NCBI RefSeq assembly: GCF_947487305.1
Contig: NZ_CANKWH010000010.1
Span: 94,275 to 158,274 of the forward strand
Direction of reading: 5' to 3'
Origin: an uncultured Paracoccus sp.
Lineage (GTDB): Bacteria; Pseudomonadota; Alphaproteobacteria; Rhodobacterales; Rhodobacteraceae
DNA: 64,000 nucleotides
Position 1 is the stretch's first letter, and each line of letters opens with the position of its first letter. The position numbers were made by a program, and so were the translations under genes. Under the pieces are notes generated by a model. The model had not been told where the DNA came from and did not search any database. It saw only the letters and a list, made by a program, of their open reading frames with translations. This document shows positions 43,882 to 53,542 of this stretch, in pieces.

Positions 43882-44607
43882 TCAGACGAAGAACTGGCCG
43901 CCATTGGCGCTGATGGTCGAGCCGGTGATGAAGCCGGCATCGTCCGAGGCCAGGAAGACCACGGCGCGGGCGATTTCCTCGGGCTCACCCAGGCGACCGA
44001 CGGGGATCTGCGGGATGATCCGCTCGTTCAGAACCTTCTCGTCGATGGCACGCACCATCTCGGTGCCGATATAGCCCGGGCAGATGGCGTTCACGGTGAT
44101 GCCGGCGCGGGCGCCCTCTTGTGCCAGGGCCTTGGTGAAGCCCAGATCGCCGGCCTTGGCCGCCGAATAGTTGGCCTGACCCGCCTGGCCCTTCTGCCCG
44201 TTGATCGAGCTGATATTGACGATGCGGCCGAACTTGCGGTCGCGCATCCCGGTCCAGACCGGATGGGTCATGTTGAAAAGACCGGTCAGGTTGGTGTCCA
44301 TGACCTCTTTCCACTGCTGGGGCGTCATCTTGTGGAACATCGCATCGCGGGTGATGCCCGCATTGTTCACCAGAACGGCGATCGGACCCAGCTCGTCCTC
44401 GACCTGCTTGATGCCGGCGGTGCAGGCATCGTAATCGGCGACCGACCATTTGTAGGTCTTGATGCCGGTCTCGTCGGTGAAGGCCTTGGCGGCCTCGTCA
44501 TTGCCGGCATAGTTCGCGGCAACGGTATAGCCCGCATCCTTCAGCGCCTTCGAGATGGCGGCACCAATGCCGCGCGATCCGCCCGTGACAACTGCAACTT
44601 TACTCAT
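43882..44607 (-). CDS. phaB: Acetoacetyl-CoA reductase
   Basis: A 241-residue NADPH-dependent short-chain dehydrogenase. Cofactor motif VVTGGSRGIGAAIS; catalytic Tyr/Lys in YSAAKAGDLGF; Ser in NISSINGQKGQAG. It reduces acetoacetyl-CoA to (R)-3-hydroxybutyryl-CoA for polyhydroxybutyrate synthesis. Start ATG 44607 has GAGGGGA upstream. It follows phaA by 102 bases on the same strand. The synthase phaC is not in the window. Confidence 0.94.
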   Translation of the reverse strand: MSKVAVVTGGSRGIGAAISKALKDAGYTVAANYAGNDEAAKAFTDETGIKTYKWSVADYDACTAGIKQVEDELGPIAVLVNNAGITRDAMFHKMTPQQWKEVMDTNLTGLFNMTHPVWTGMRDRKFGRIVNISSINGQKGQAGQANYSAAKAGDLGFTKALAQEGARAGITVNAICPGYIGTEMVRAIDEKVLNERIIPQIPVGRLGEPEEIARAVVFLASDDAGFITGSTISANGGQFFV

Positions 44608-44709
44608 TCTGGTCCCCTCGCGTTTCCGTTGAGTTGAAATCTTGTTATCCAAGCCAAGACCTGCGCGCAAGATCATTGCGCGCAGGAATTCGGGCCGGAT
44701 AGCCCCTGA

Positions 44710-45882
44710 TCAACGCTCGAGGCAGAGGGCGACGCCCATACCGCCGCCGATGCACAGCGTTGCGATGCCCTTCTTGGCGTCGCGGCGGCCCATCTCGAAG
44801 ATCAGGCTGTTCAGGATGCGCGCGCCCGAGGCGCCGATCGGGTGGCCGATGGCGATGGCGCCGCCGTTCACGTTCACGATCTCGGGGTCCCAGCCCATTT
44901 CCTTGTTCACCGCCAGCGCCTGTGCGGCAAAGGCCTCGTTCGCTTCGATCAGGTCCAGATCGCCGACCTTCCAGCCGGCTTTCTCCAGCGCCTTGCGGCT
45001 GGCATAGACCGGGCCGACGCCCATGATCGCCGGGTCGAGACCGGCGGTCGCGTAGGAGGCGATGCGGGCCAGCGGGGTCAGGCCACGGCGGGCGGCCTCG
45101 TCTTCGGACATGACCATGACGGCGGCAGCGCCGTCATTCAGGCCCGAAGCGTTGCCGGCAGTCACCGAGCCGTCGCGGGTGAAGGCGGGGCGCAGCTTCT
45201 GCATCGCCTCCAGCGTGGCACCGTGACGGATATACTCGTCCTTGTCGACGACGGTGTCGCCCTTGCGGGTCTTGACGGTATAGCCGACGATCTCGTCATC
45301 GAACTTGCCGGCTTCCTGCGCGGCCTCGGCCTTGTTCTGGCTGCCGACGGCGAATTCGTCCTGCGCTTCGCGGGTGATCTGGAACTTCTCGGCCACGTTC
45401 TCGGCGGTCTGGCCCATGTGGTAATTGTTGAACGCATCCCACAGACCGTCGCGGATCATCGTGTCGATGGCCTGCATGTCGCCCATTTTCTGACCGGCGC
45501 GCAGGTAGGAGGCGTGCGGCGACAGCGACATGCTTTCCTGACCGCCGGCGATGACGATGTCGGCATCGCCAAGGCTGACCTGCTGGGCCGCCAGCGCCAC
45601 CGCGCGCAGACCCGAACCGCAGACCTGGTTGAGACCCCAGGCGGCCGATTCCTTCGGCAGACCGGCATTGATATGGGCCTGACGGGCGGGGTTCTGGCCC
45701 TGCGCGGCGGTCAGCACCTGCCCGAGGATGGTTTCGCTGACTTCTGCGGGATCGACGCCGGCGCGCTCGACAACGGCCTTCAGCACGGTGGCACCCAGGT
45801 CATGCGCCGGAACGTTGGCGAAGGATCCCAGGAAGCTGCCAACCGGCGTGCGGGCAGCGGAAACGATAACGGCTTTCGTCAT
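44710..45882 (-). CDS. phaA: Acetyl-CoA acetyltransferase (beta-ketothiolase)
   Basis: A 390-residue thiolase. Acyl-accepting Cys in [15 protein letters not shown] (about residue 88), His in [12 protein letters not shown], and the second Cys in [13 protein letters not shown]. It condenses two acetyl-CoA to acetoacetyl-CoA, the substrate of PhaB encoded next. Start ATG 45882 has AAGGAG upstream. A perfect 10-bp palindrome, CTTGCGCAAG, lies about 105 bases before the start. Confidence 0.95.
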   Translation of the reverse strand: MTKAVIVSAARTPVGSFLGSFANVPAHDLGATVLKAVVERAGVDPAEVSETILGQVLTAAQGQNPARQAHINAGLPKESAAWGLNQVCGSGLRAVALAAQQVSLGDADIVIAGGQESMSLSPHASYLRAGQKMGDMQAIDTMIRDGLWDAFNNYHMGQTAENVAEKFQITREAQDEFAVGSQNKAEAAQEAGKFDDEIVGYTVKTRKGDTVVDKDEYIRHGATLEAMQKLRPAFTRDGSVTAGNASGLNDGAAAVMVMSEDEAARRGLTPLARIASYATAGLDPAIMGVGPVYASRKALEKAGWKVGDLDLIEANEAFAAQALAVNKEMGWDPEIVNVNGGAIAIGHPIGASGARILNSLIFEMGRRDAKKGIATLCIGGGMGVALCLER

Positions 45883-45987
45883 GAGGGGGCTCCTTCCCAT
45901 CCAGGTTTGCCGGCGGGGGGCCGGCGTCGGCGCCTAGGATGCGATTTCGCGACGTGGCGTCAAGGCCGGGACGGGGGGAATGCGGAA

Positions 45988-45997
45988 CTTGCGCAAG
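45988..45997. promoter_or_regulatory. Palindrome upstream of phaA
   Basis: CTTGCGCAAG is a perfect 10-bp palindrome in the 260-bp gap between phaA and the EAL gene. TGC-rich sites are bound by PhaR-type regulators in Paracoccus, so it is a candidate site; chance cannot be excluded. The rest of 45883-46142 holds no convincing gene. Confidence 0.3.
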
Positions 45998-46142
45998 ATT
46001 GGTTAGTGGGCGGCGATGCCCGTTGATCCGCCCGCGGCGGATGCGACCTTGCGCGTCGCGGCGCTGGTACATCGGCCCTGCTGGCCGAGTGCAGCCGCCG
46101 CCTGCGACGATCGGCCCCGAGCCTGATGGCCGATCCCGTATT

Positions 46143-46961
46143 CTATCGCTGCGCCTTTGCAGGCGGACTTTTCCACGGCGGCGCAATCGTCGGCGCGCCG
46201 AAATAGTAACCCTGCAGGCAATCGATCCCGAGATCGATCAGAAAGGCCGCGTCCTCGGCGGTCTCGACCGATTCGGCGACGGTGAACATGTCGAAATGGA
46301 TGGCGATGGATTGCAGCGCGCGGGTCAGCACCTGGTTGTCGGGGTTCTGGCTGATCTCGCGGATGAACTGTCCGTCTATCTTGATCATATCAAAGCAGAA
46401 ATCCCGCAGATAGCGGAACGAGGTGTAGCCGGCGCCGAAATCGTCCAGCGCCAGGCTGACGCCATAGCCCTGAACCTCGCGCATGAAATGCCCGACCTCG
46501 GCCGGCAGCTGGATGGCCGAGCTTTCGGTGATTTCCAGGATCAGTCGTTCGGCGATTTCGGGCGAGCTTCCGAGGCCCGAGCGCAGGGTCTGGATCCAGT
46601 GCGGATAGCCGATGGACCGCGCCGACATGTTGATCGAGAGGCGCAGTGATGGCTCTTCCGCCAGCGCGGTCAGCCCGAGTTGCAGCGACAGGCAGTCGAT
46701 CTGGCGGCCCAGTTCCATCGTCTCGGCCACCGGCATGAAATCCTTCAGTGGAACGATGCGGCCGGAATCGTCGACCACCCGGATGAGGCCCTCGTAAAAC
46801 GCGGGTCGCCCGGTCCGGCCGGATTGCACGACCGGCTGATAGGCCAGAAGGGCATGGCCCTGAGCCACGGCGGCCTGAACCGCGGGCATGGTGATTCGGG
46901 TCTGCTGGTCGATGGCGAAATCCAGCGGTGATCCCATATCCGACTGATTGCCCCCGCTCAC
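46143..46961 (-). CDS. EAL-domain cyclic-di-GMP phosphodiesterase
   Basis: A 272-residue stand-alone EAL protein, with no sensory or GGDEF domain. The signature is EGLIR (variant of EAL), and catalytic residues appear intact: Asn in SINMSARS, Glu in LEITES, DDFGAGYTSF (metal Asp pair), Lys in IKIDGQF, Glu in VAESVET, and QGYYFG. It is therefore probably active, hydrolysing c-di-GMP to pGpG. The start is GTG 46961, supported by AGGAG at 7-base spacing; ATG 46937 is the alternative. It is divergent from tag. Confidence 0.9.
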   Translation of the reverse strand: MSGGNQSDMGSPLDFAIDQQTRITMPAVQAAVAQGHALLAYQPVVQSGRTGRPAFYEGLIRVVDDSGRIVPLKDFMPVAETMELGRQIDCLSLQLGLTALAEEPSLRLSINMSARSIGYPHWIQTLRSGLGSSPEIAERLILEITESSAIQLPAEVGHFMREVQGYGVSLALDDFGAGYTSFRYLRDFCFDMIKIDGQFIREISQNPDNQVLTRALQSIAIHFDMFTVAESVETAEDAAFLIDLGIDCLQGYYFGAPTIAPPWKSPPAKAQR

Positions 46962-47057
46962 ATCGCGACTCCTGCATGTCCTGCCTTTGCAGCATGGTCA
47001 TGATGGCCTAACTTCCGGTTAAACCCGCCCCCTTTCTGGAAATCAGGTTAACCCATC

Positions 47058-47636
47058 ATGACCGAACGCTGCCCCTGGTGCGGGACCGATCCGCTTTACG
47101 TCGCCTATCACGATACCGAATGGGGCGTGCCCGAGCGTGATCCCCGCGCCTTGTGGGAAAAGCTGGTGCTGGACGGCTTTCAGGCCGGGCTCAGCTGGAT
47201 CACCATCCTGCGCAAGCGCGACGGTTTCCGCGAGGAGTTCGAGGGGTTCGATCCCGAGCGCGTGGCCCGGTGGGACGAGGCGCGGATCGAGGCCGCGCTG
47301 CAGAACCCGGGCATCATCCGGCATCGCGGCAAGGTCGCCGCGACCGTCAAGGGCGCGCGGCTGTTCCTGGAGATCGAGGGGGCCGAGGGCTTCACCCCCT
47401 ATATCTGGGGCTTCACCGGCGGCGAGGTGATCCAGAACCGCCCCGCGTCGATGAGCGACGTGGCCACTGCCACGCCCGAATCGACCGAAATGTCCAAATC
47501 GCTGAAAAAGCGCGGCTTCAACTTCTGCGGGCCGGTCATCACCTATGCCTTCATGCAGGCCTGCGGGCTGGTGAACGACCACCTGACCGGCTGCCCGCGC
47601 CATGCCGAGGTCAGGGCGCTGTCAGTTCCCGGATGA
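47058..47636 (+). CDS. tag: DNA-3-methyladenine glycosylase I
   Basis: A 192-residue TAG-type base excision enzyme that removes 3-methyladenine. It begins [20 protein letters not shown], the canonical zinc-binding start, and the distal zinc ligands are in [27 protein letters not shown] and [14 protein letters not shown] line the HhH and active-site regions. Its last 26 bases overlap the end of the convergent tlpA gene. Confidence 0.95.
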   Translation: MTERCPWCGTDPLYVAYHDTEWGVPERDPRALWEKLVLDGFQAGLSWITILRKRDGFREEFEGFDPERVARWDEARIEAALQNPGIIRHRGKVAATVKGARLFLEIEGAEGFTPYIWGFTGGEVIQNRPASMSDVATATPESTEMSKSLKKRGFNFCGPVITYAFMQACGLVNDHLTGCPRHAEVRALSVPG

Positions 47637-48156
47637 CCTGCTTGGCCGCGTCAGAAGCCCAGTCCGCATCGCCGGACAGGCGGGCGACCTCCTGCCCCTC
47701 GGGCGAGATCAGCACCGTCACCGGCAGGCCCAGAACGCCCATGGCGCGGGCCAGCTGCTGCCGGGCATCGGTCAGGATCGGCAGGTGTTCCACGCCGGTC
47801 TCGGCATAGAACTTGTCGATCGCCTCGCGTGCATTGCGCCCGGTGGCGACGGTCAGCACCTGGAAATCCTCACCGCCCAGTTCGCCCTGCAACTCGTCCA
47901 GCGCCGGCATTTCCTCGCGGCAGGGGGCGCACCAGGTCGCCCAGAAGTTCAAGAGGATCGCCTTGCCCCGGTAATCCGACAGCCGGACCTCTTTGCCATC
48001 GGCATCCAGAAACACCGTATCGGGCAGGTCGGTCGGTTCGGTCTCGACCAGCTTGGCCAACCCGTTCGCCTTGGCGGCCTCGAAGTCGATGGCCCCGGCG
48101 AAAGCCGCATTTGCACCGAAAACCAGCGCCGTATAAAGCAGAAGCGAACGCAGCAT
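47611..48156 (-). CDS. TlpA-family thiol:disulfide oxidoreductase
   Basis: A 181-residue thioredoxin-fold protein with a Sec signal or membrane anchor ([16 protein letters not shown], residues 5-20) and the redox motif [17 protein letters not shown]. The cis-Pro region is [12 protein letters not shown]. It acts in the periplasm, typically keeping cytochrome c haem-site or other cysteines reduced. Start ATG 48156 with GGAGGT upstream; the start of argH is only 21 bases away in the other direction. Confidence 0.9.
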   Translation of the reverse strand: MLRSLLLYTALVFGANAAFAGAIDFEAAKANGLAKLVETEPTDLPDTVFLDADGKEVRLSDYRGKAILLNFWATWCAPCREEMPALDELQGELGGEDFQVLTVATGRNAREAIDKFYAETGVEHLPILTDARQQLARAMGVLGLPVTVLISPEGQEVARLSGDADWASDAAKQVIRELTAP

Positions 48157-48177
48157 GAGACCTCCGAAGGATCGCCG

Positions 48178-49575
48178 ATGACCGACCAGACCAAATCCGC
48201 CAACACGATGTGGGGCGGGCGCTTCGCTGCCGGGCCGGACGCGATCATGGAACAGATCAACGCCTCGATCGGCTTCGACAAGCGCTTGTATGCCCAGGAC
48301 ATCCGGGGCAGTCGGGCCCACGCCGCCATGTTGGCCGCGCAAGGCATCATCAGCGATAGCGACGCCACCGCGATCCGGGAAGGCCTGCTCACGGTCTTGT
48401 CAGAGATCGAGGGCGGAAATTTCCCGTTTTCCAGCGCGCTGGAGGACATTCACATGAATGTCGAGGCGCGGCTGAAGGAGCTGATCGGCGAGCCGGCCGG
48501 GCGGCTGCATACCGGCCGCTCGCGCAACGACCAGGTGGCGACCGATTTCCGGCTCTGGGTGCGTGATCAGTGCGATGCGGCGATCGAGGGTCTGCGCGCG
48601 CTGATCGGCGCGGCGCTGGCCCAGGCCGAAGCGGGCGCCGACTGGGTCATGCCGGGCTTTACCCATCTGCAGACCGCTCAGCCCGTCACGTGGGGCCATC
48701 ACATGATGGCCTATGTCGAGATGTTCGGCCGTGACCTGTCGCGCTTTCAGGATGCGCGCAGGCGGATGAACGAATCGCCCCTTGGGGCCGCGGCGCTGGC
48801 CGGGACCGGCTATCCGCTGGACCGCGCGGCGACCGCCAAGGCGCTGAATTTCGACCGGCCGATGGCCAACAGTCTCGATGCGGTCAGTGACCGCGATTTC
48901 GCGCTGGAATTCCTGTCGGCCTCGTCGATCTGCGCGGTGCATCTGTCGCGGCTGGCGGAAGAGCTGGTGATCTGGTCCTCGGCCCAGTTCCGCTTTGTCT
49001 CGATGTCGGACAAATGGTCCACCGGCTCGTCGATCATGCCGCAGAAGCGCAACCCCGACGCGGCCGAGCTGATCCGGGCCAAGATCGGCCGCATCCTTGG
49101 CGCGACGGTCGCCCTCTTCACCGTGATGAAGGGACTGCCCTTGGCCTATTCCAAGGACATGCAGGAGGACAAGGAACAGGTCTTTGACGCGGCCGATCAC
49201 CTGATGCTGGCCTTGGCGGCGATGACCGGGATGTTGTCGGACCTGACCGCCAACCGCGAGAAGATGGAAGCTGCCGCCTCGGCCGGCTTCTCGACCGCCA
49301 CCGATCTGGCCGATTGGCTGGTGCGCGAGGCGGGCCTGCCCTTCCGCGACGCCCATCACGCGACCGGCGCGCTGGTGGCGATGGCGGAAAAGAAGGGCGT
49401 CGATCTGGACGAGCTGACCATGGCCGAGATGCAGACAGTCAATCCGGCGATCAACCAGTCGGTCTATTCGGTGCTGGGGGTGCATAATTCGGTCGCCTCG
49501 CGGCAAAGCTATGGCGGCACCGCGCCCGACCAGGTGCGGGCGCAGATCGCGCGCTGGAAAGAGGTGTTGGCATGA
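48178..49575 (+). CDS. argH: Argininosuccinate lyase
   Basis: A 465-residue enzyme of the fumarase/aspartase superfamily, catalysing the last step of arginine synthesis. Signatures: [38 protein letters not shown], and the mobile loop [18 protein letters not shown] with the catalytic Ser. Start ATG 48178 has GAAGGA upstream. It overlaps the following lipoprotein gene by 4 bases (ATGA), which abuts lysA, giving an argH-lipoprotein-lysA operon. Confidence 0.96.
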   Translation: MTDQTKSANTMWGGRFAAGPDAIMEQINASIGFDKRLYAQDIRGSRAHAAMLAAQGIISDSDATAIREGLLTVLSEIEGGNFPFSSALEDIHMNVEARLKELIGEPAGRLHTGRSRNDQVATDFRLWVRDQCDAAIEGLRALIGAALAQAEAGADWVMPGFTHLQTAQPVTWGHHMMAYVEMFGRDLSRFQDARRRMNESPLGAAALAGTGYPLDRAATAKALNFDRPMANSLDAVSDRDFALEFLSASSICAVHLSRLAEELVIWSSAQFRFVSMSDKWSTGSSIMPQKRNPDAAELIRAKIGRILGATVALFTVMKGLPLAYSKDMQEDKEQVFDAADHLMLALAAMTGMLSDLTANREKMEAAASAGFSTATDLADWLVREAGLPFRDAHHATGALVAMAEKKGVDLDELTMAEMQTVNPAINQSVYSVLGVHNSVASRQSYGGTAPDQVRAQIARWKEVLA

Positions 49576-49715
49576 GACTTATTGCGCTGATCGCGCTTGC
49601 GGCGCTGGCTGCCTGTGGGGTCGATGGCCCGCCGGAACGCCCGGTCGAGCCGAAACCGCAGCCCGGGGTGACGGTGTCGGGCGAGGCGCGGATCGGGATG
49701 CAGGCGACGCTGTAG
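49572..49715 (+). CDS. 47-residue lipoprotein, LptM/LppL-like, between argH and lysA
   Basis: A short ORF of 47 codons (ATG 49572 to TAG 49713-49715). The product begins [19 protein letters not shown]: a lipoprotein signal with lipobox LAAC, then [10 protein letters not shown], resembling the CGxxGPL start of the small LptM/YifL/LppL lipoproteins. The mature chain (about 33 residues) is Pro/Glu-rich. It overlaps argH by 4 bases and its stop immediately precedes the lysA ATG. Homologues by position occur upstream of dapF or lysA in other proteobacteria, where LptM assists disulfide maturation of the LPS translocon LptD. The functional link here is inference. Confidence 0.75.
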   Translation: MRLIALIALAALAACGVDGPPERPVEPKPQPGVTVSGEARIGMQATL

Positions 49716-50981
49716 ATGGATCACTTCAACTATCAGAACGGCCATCTCTGCGCCGAGGACGTGCGGCTGTCGAGCATCGCGGCCGAGGTCGGCACCCCCG
49801 TCTATGTCTATTCCACCGCCACGCTGACCCGGCATTTCGGCCTGTTCCGGCAGGCTCTGGATTGGACGCCGCATCTGGTCTGCTACGCGGTGAAAGCCAA
49901 TTCCAACCTCGCCATCCTGAAGCTGATGGGTGATCTGGGGGCGGGGATGGATGTGGTCTCGGGCGGCGAATATGCTCGCGCCAAGGCGGCCGGTGTGCCG
50001 GGCGAGCGGATCGTTTTTTCCGGCGTCGGCAAGACCATCGCCGAGATGCGCATGGCGCTGGAGGGCGGCATCCGCCAGTTCAACGTCGAAAGCGAGGCGG
50101 AGTTGCGCGCGCTGTCGCAACTGGCCGACAGTATGGGCGCGGTTGCCCCCGTCGCAATCCGGGTGAACCCGGACGTGGACGCCAAGACCCATGAGAAGAT
50201 CGCCACCGGCAAGTCGGAAAACAAGTTCGGCATTCCCATCGCCAAGGCGCGGGAGGTCTATGCCGAGGCCGCGCGTCTGCCAGGGTTGCAGGTCGTGGGT
50301 GTGGACATGCATATCGGCAGCCAGCTGACCGATCTCGACCCCTATCGTCAGGCCTATGCCAAGATGGCCGACCTGGTCCGCGCCCTGCGCGCCGACGGCC
50401 ACACGATCACCCGGCTCGACATGGGCGGCGGTCTGGGCATTCCCTATCGCCGCGACAACAATGCGCCGCCCTTGCCGATCGAATACGGGCAGGTGATCCG
50501 CGAGACGGTGGGCGATCTCGGCTGCGAGATCGAGATCGAGCCGGGCCGCAACATCGTCGGCAATGCCGGGATCCTGCTGGCCTCGGTCATCTATCTGAAA
50601 GAGGGCGAGGGGCGCGATTTCCTGATCCTCGACGCGGCCATGAACGACCTGCTGCGCCCGGCCATGTATGGCGCGCATCATGACATCGTGCCGGTGAACG
50701 AGCCTGCGCTCGGGGCCGAGGTCAGCGCCATGGATGTGGTCGGCCCGGTCTGCGAGACCGGCGACACCTTCCAGAAGGGCACTGAGCTGCCGGCGATGAT
50801 GGCGGGCGACCTGGTCGCCTTCCGCTCGGCCGGCGCCTACGGCGCGGCGATGGCCTCGGAATACAACACCCGTCCGCTGGTGCCCGAGGTGCTGGTCAGC
50901 GGCGATCAATTTGCCGTCATCCGGGCCAGACCGAGCATTGAGGAAATCCTCGCCCGCGATACCATCCCGGAATGGCTATAG
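49716..50981 (+). CDS. lysA: Diaminopimelate decarboxylase
   Basis: A 421-residue PLP enzyme (alanine racemase fold) converting meso-diaminopimelate to lysine. PLP lysine in CYAVKANSNLAIL; HIGSQLTDLDPY and GGGLGIPYR in the barrel; active-site VCETGDTF near residue 347. ATG 49716 directly follows the lipoprotein stop codon, so translation is presumably coupled. A repeat element follows in the short gap before the DUF4175 gene. Confidence 0.96.
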   Translation: MDHFNYQNGHLCAEDVRLSSIAAEVGTPVYVYSTATLTRHFGLFRQALDWTPHLVCYAVKANSNLAILKLMGDLGAGMDVVSGGEYARAKAAGVPGERIVFSGVGKTIAEMRMALEGGIRQFNVESEAELRALSQLADSMGAVAPVAIRVNPDVDAKTHEKIATGKSENKFGIPIAKAREVYAEAARLPGLQVVGVDMHIGSQLTDLDPYRQAYAKMADLVRALRADGHTITRLDMGGGLGIPYRRDNNAPPLPIEYGQVIRETVGDLGCEIEIEPGRNIVGNAGILLASVIYLKEGEGRDFLILDAAMNDLLRPAMYGAHHDIVPVNEPALGAEVSAMDVVGPVCETGDTFQKGTELPAMMAGDLVAFRSAGAYGAAMASEYNTRPLVPEVLVSGDQFAVIRARPSIEEILARDTIPEWL

Positions 50982-51007
50982 GTCGGTTCCTGCGACGGCG
51001 TAAGGAA

Positions 51008-51059
51008 CCGGGGGCTGTCCGCCCCCGGACCCAGGAGGATATTTCGGCCAGGATGAAGG
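51008..51059 (+). repeat. Hairpin-plus-tail intergenic repeat, copy 1
   Basis: A perfect 8-bp stem (51008-51015 with 51021-51028) is followed by GACCCAGGAGGATATTT and a tail GCCAGGATGAAGG. The same arrangement recurs at 62653-62699. The tail supplies the in-frame ATG (51053) of the DUF4175 gene. Confidence 0.7.
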
Positions 51060-53536
51060 ATGACGCGCCGGTTGTCGTGCGGGCGCTACGGCTGACTCAT
51101 GCGGGCATGGTCTGGGAACAGGTCGCGCGGGCCTTCTGGCCCTTGGCGGCGCTGGCGGCGGTGGTTTTTGCCGCCTTCTGGCTGGGGCTTATCAGCGCCC
51201 TGCCGGCGGCGGTCTTGCCATGGCTTCTGGGCGCTGCGGTGCTGGCGCTGATCGTCGCGGCGGTCTGGGGCGGCTTGCGCTTTGGCCGCGTGGGCGAGGC
51301 GGCGGCGCTGGCGCGGGTCGATGCGACCCTACCGGGGCGGCCCCTGTCGGCGCTGCGAGATCAGGCGGCCTTGGGCGGCGAGGGCGCGCTGTGGCAGGCC
51401 CATCAGGCGCAGATGCGGGCGCGGGCCGAGGCGGCGCGGGCCGTGGCACCCGATGCCGGGCTGAACCGCCGGGATCCGCTGGCGCTGCGGCTGGCGGCGA
51501 TGGTGGCGCTGGTCATGGCGCTGATCTTTGGCGGGGTGGGCAATCTGGGGCAGGGGCTGTCCGCCGTCGCCGCCACCTTCCGGCCTCCCGCAAGCCAGAT
51601 GCCGGACATTGCCACCGGGCCAAGCTGGGAAGGCTGGGCCGAGCCGCCCGCCTATACCCGCCGCCCGACGATCTACCTGAACGCCCTGCCCGAGGGCGAG
51701 GTGCTGGAACTGCCCAAGGGCAGCGCCGTCAGTTTCCGCCTTTATGGCGAGGGCGCGGGTGTGACGCAGGATATTGGTCCCGCACAGGGGAACGAGGCGC
51801 AGGCCCCGTCCTTCGAGGCGATGCAAAGCGGGGTGATCGAGGTGGCCGGACGGCGTTTCGACGTGACCGTGCTGCCCGATGCGGCCCCGCGCATCCGCCC
51901 CGGCGATGCGCCGACCCGGCGCGCGGATGGCCGGCTGGTGCAGGATTTTTCCGCCGATGACGATCATGGCGTGGTTGCCGGCAGCGCCGGGATCGAGCTT
52001 GACCTGGCCTCGGTGCCGCGGAGCTTCGGTTTGGCCATCGATCCCGAGCCGCGCGAGCCCATCGCGCTGGAATTGCCGATGCCCAATGGCACGCGGAAAG
52101 AGGTTCAGGGCCAATTGGTGCAGGATCTGGCGCGGCATCCCTGGGCCAACCTGCCGGTGACGGTGCGGCTGTCGGTGCTGGACGGCATCGATCAGGAGGG
52201 GCTGTCCGAACCGATGCAGACCATCCTGCCGGGCCGGCGCTTCTTCGACCCGCTGGCCGCCGCGCTGATCGAGATGCGCCGCGATCTCTTGTGGTCGCGG
52301 GAGAATGCGGCCCGCAGCGCCGAAATCCTGCGCGCTGTGACCTGGCAACCCGAGGGCTATGTCGATCAGCCGCTATACCTGCAACTGCGCGCCGGCGTGG
52401 GCGTGCTGGAGGCCGGGCCGCTGACCCCGGAGGCGCGCGACAAGCTGGCCGAGGCTCTGTGGCAGGCGGCGATCCAGCTGGAGGATGGCGGACTGGCCGA
52501 TGCGCTGGAGGCGATGAAACAGGCGCAGGAAAAGCTGTCCGAGGCGATCCGCAACGGCGCCAGCCCAGACGAGATCCAGCGGCTGATGGACGAGCTGAAA
52601 GAGGCGACGGATAACTATACCCGGATGCTGGCCGAACAGGGTCAGCCCGACCCGGCCGACCGCTTTACCCAGAACCAGCAATCACAGGTCGTCACCGGCG
52701 ACATGATCCAGCAGATGATGGACGAGATTCAGCGGCTGATGAACGAGGGCCGCATGGCCGAGGCCCAGCAATTGCTGGAGCAGTTCAACCGGATGATGGA
52801 GAACCTGCAGGTCACGCAGGGCCAGTCGGGCGGTCAGGGCCAGCAGGGGCAGGGACAGGAAGGCAACCAGTCGATGAACCGGCTGGCCGATACGCTGCGC
52901 GAACAGCAGCGCCTGTCGGACGAGGCTTTCCGCGAAATGCAGGAACAGTTCGGTCAGGGCGGCCAGCAGGGCAGCGAGGATCTGGCCGAGCGTCAGGGCC
53001 AGCTGCGCGAAGAGTTGGGCCAGCAGCAGGGCTTGATGCCGGGGCAGGGCTCGGAACAGGGCGATGCGGCGCGGCAGTCGCTGGACGAGGCCGGGCGCTC
53101 GATGGATCAGGCCGAACAGGCGCTGCGCGAGGGCGACATGTCCGGCGCGCTGGAACGGCAGGCCGATGCCATCCAGTCGATGCGCGAGGGGATGCGGGCG
53201 CTTGGCGACATGCTGGGGCAAGGCCAGCGCGGGGCCGAGGGGCCGGACGGGCAGCAACAGGGCCAAGAGGGCCAGCAGCCGGGCGGTCAGGCCGGGCAGG
53301 CGATGCGCGATGGCGAGAACGGCCTGCCCTATGATCGCCGGGCGCAGCGCGATCCGCTGGGGCGGCAGCTCTCCGGCAATGGCAATACCATCACCGATGG
53401 CGATCCCCTGGCCGAGGGCATCGATCCGGCGCGGCGGGCGCGTGATCTCTTGGACGAGATCCGCCGCCGCAGCGGCGAGCGCACGCGGCCCGAGGATGAG
53501 CGCGACTACCTGGGCCGCTTGCTGGACCGGTTCTGA
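51053..53536 (+). CDS. DUF4175 (TIGR02302-type) large membrane-anchored protein
   Basis: An 827-residue protein of unknown function. N-terminal membrane helices (residues about 25-70, AALAAVVFAAFWLGL; and about 140-165) precede a periplasmic domain, then from about residue 540 a long coiled-coil/low-complexity region very rich in Gln, Gly and Glu (such as GQSGGQGQQGQGQEG), ending in a conserved LLDEIRRRSGER and DYLGRLLDRF. ATG 51053, within the repeat tail, gives the usual family N-terminus; the frame is open to 50972 inside lysA but those residues would be encoded by the repeat. A cell-envelope role is plausible. Confidence 0.85.
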   Translation: MKDDAPVVVRALRLTHAGMVWEQVARAFWPLAALAAVVFAAFWLGLISALPAAVLPWLLGAAVLALIVAAVWGGLRFGRVGEAAALARVDATLPGRPLSALRDQAALGGEGALWQAHQAQMRARAEAARAVAPDAGLNRRDPLALRLAAMVALVMALIFGGVGNLGQGLSAVAATFRPPASQMPDIATGPSWEGWAEPPAYTRRPTIYLNALPEGEVLELPKGSAVSFRLYGEGAGVTQDIGPAQGNEAQAPSFEAMQSGVIEVAGRRFDVTVLPDAAPRIRPGDAPTRRADGRLVQDFSADDDHGVVAGSAGIELDLASVPRSFGLAIDPEPREPIALELPMPNGTRKEVQGQLVQDLARHPWANLPVTVRLSVLDGIDQEGLSEPMQTILPGRRFFDPLAAALIEMRRDLLWSRENAARSAEILRAVTWQPEGYVDQPLYLQLRAGVGVLEAGPLTPEARDKLAEALWQAAIQLEDGGLADALEAMKQAQEKLSEAIRNGASPDEIQRLMDELKEATDNYTRMLAEQGQPDPADRFTQNQQSQVVTGDMIQQMMDEIQRLMNEGRMAEAQQLLEQFNRMMENLQVTQGQSGGQGQQGQGQEGNQSMNRLADTLREQQRLSDEAFREMQEQFGQGGQQGSEDLAERQGQLREELGQQQGLMPGQGSEQGDAARQSLDEAGRSMDQAEQALREGDMSGALERQADAIQSMREGMRALGDMLGQGQRGAEGPDGQQQGQEGQQPGGQAGQAMRDGENGLPYDRRAQRDPLGRQLSGNGNTITDGDPLAEGIDPARRARDLLDEIRRRSGERTRPEDERDYLGRLLDRF

Positions 53537-53542
53537 TCGGGG

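Noticed and set aside
46003..46221. 72-codon reverse ORF between phaA and the EAL gene
   Set aside because: It overlaps the EAL gene end in another frame and shows no family resemblance or ribosome-binding site.
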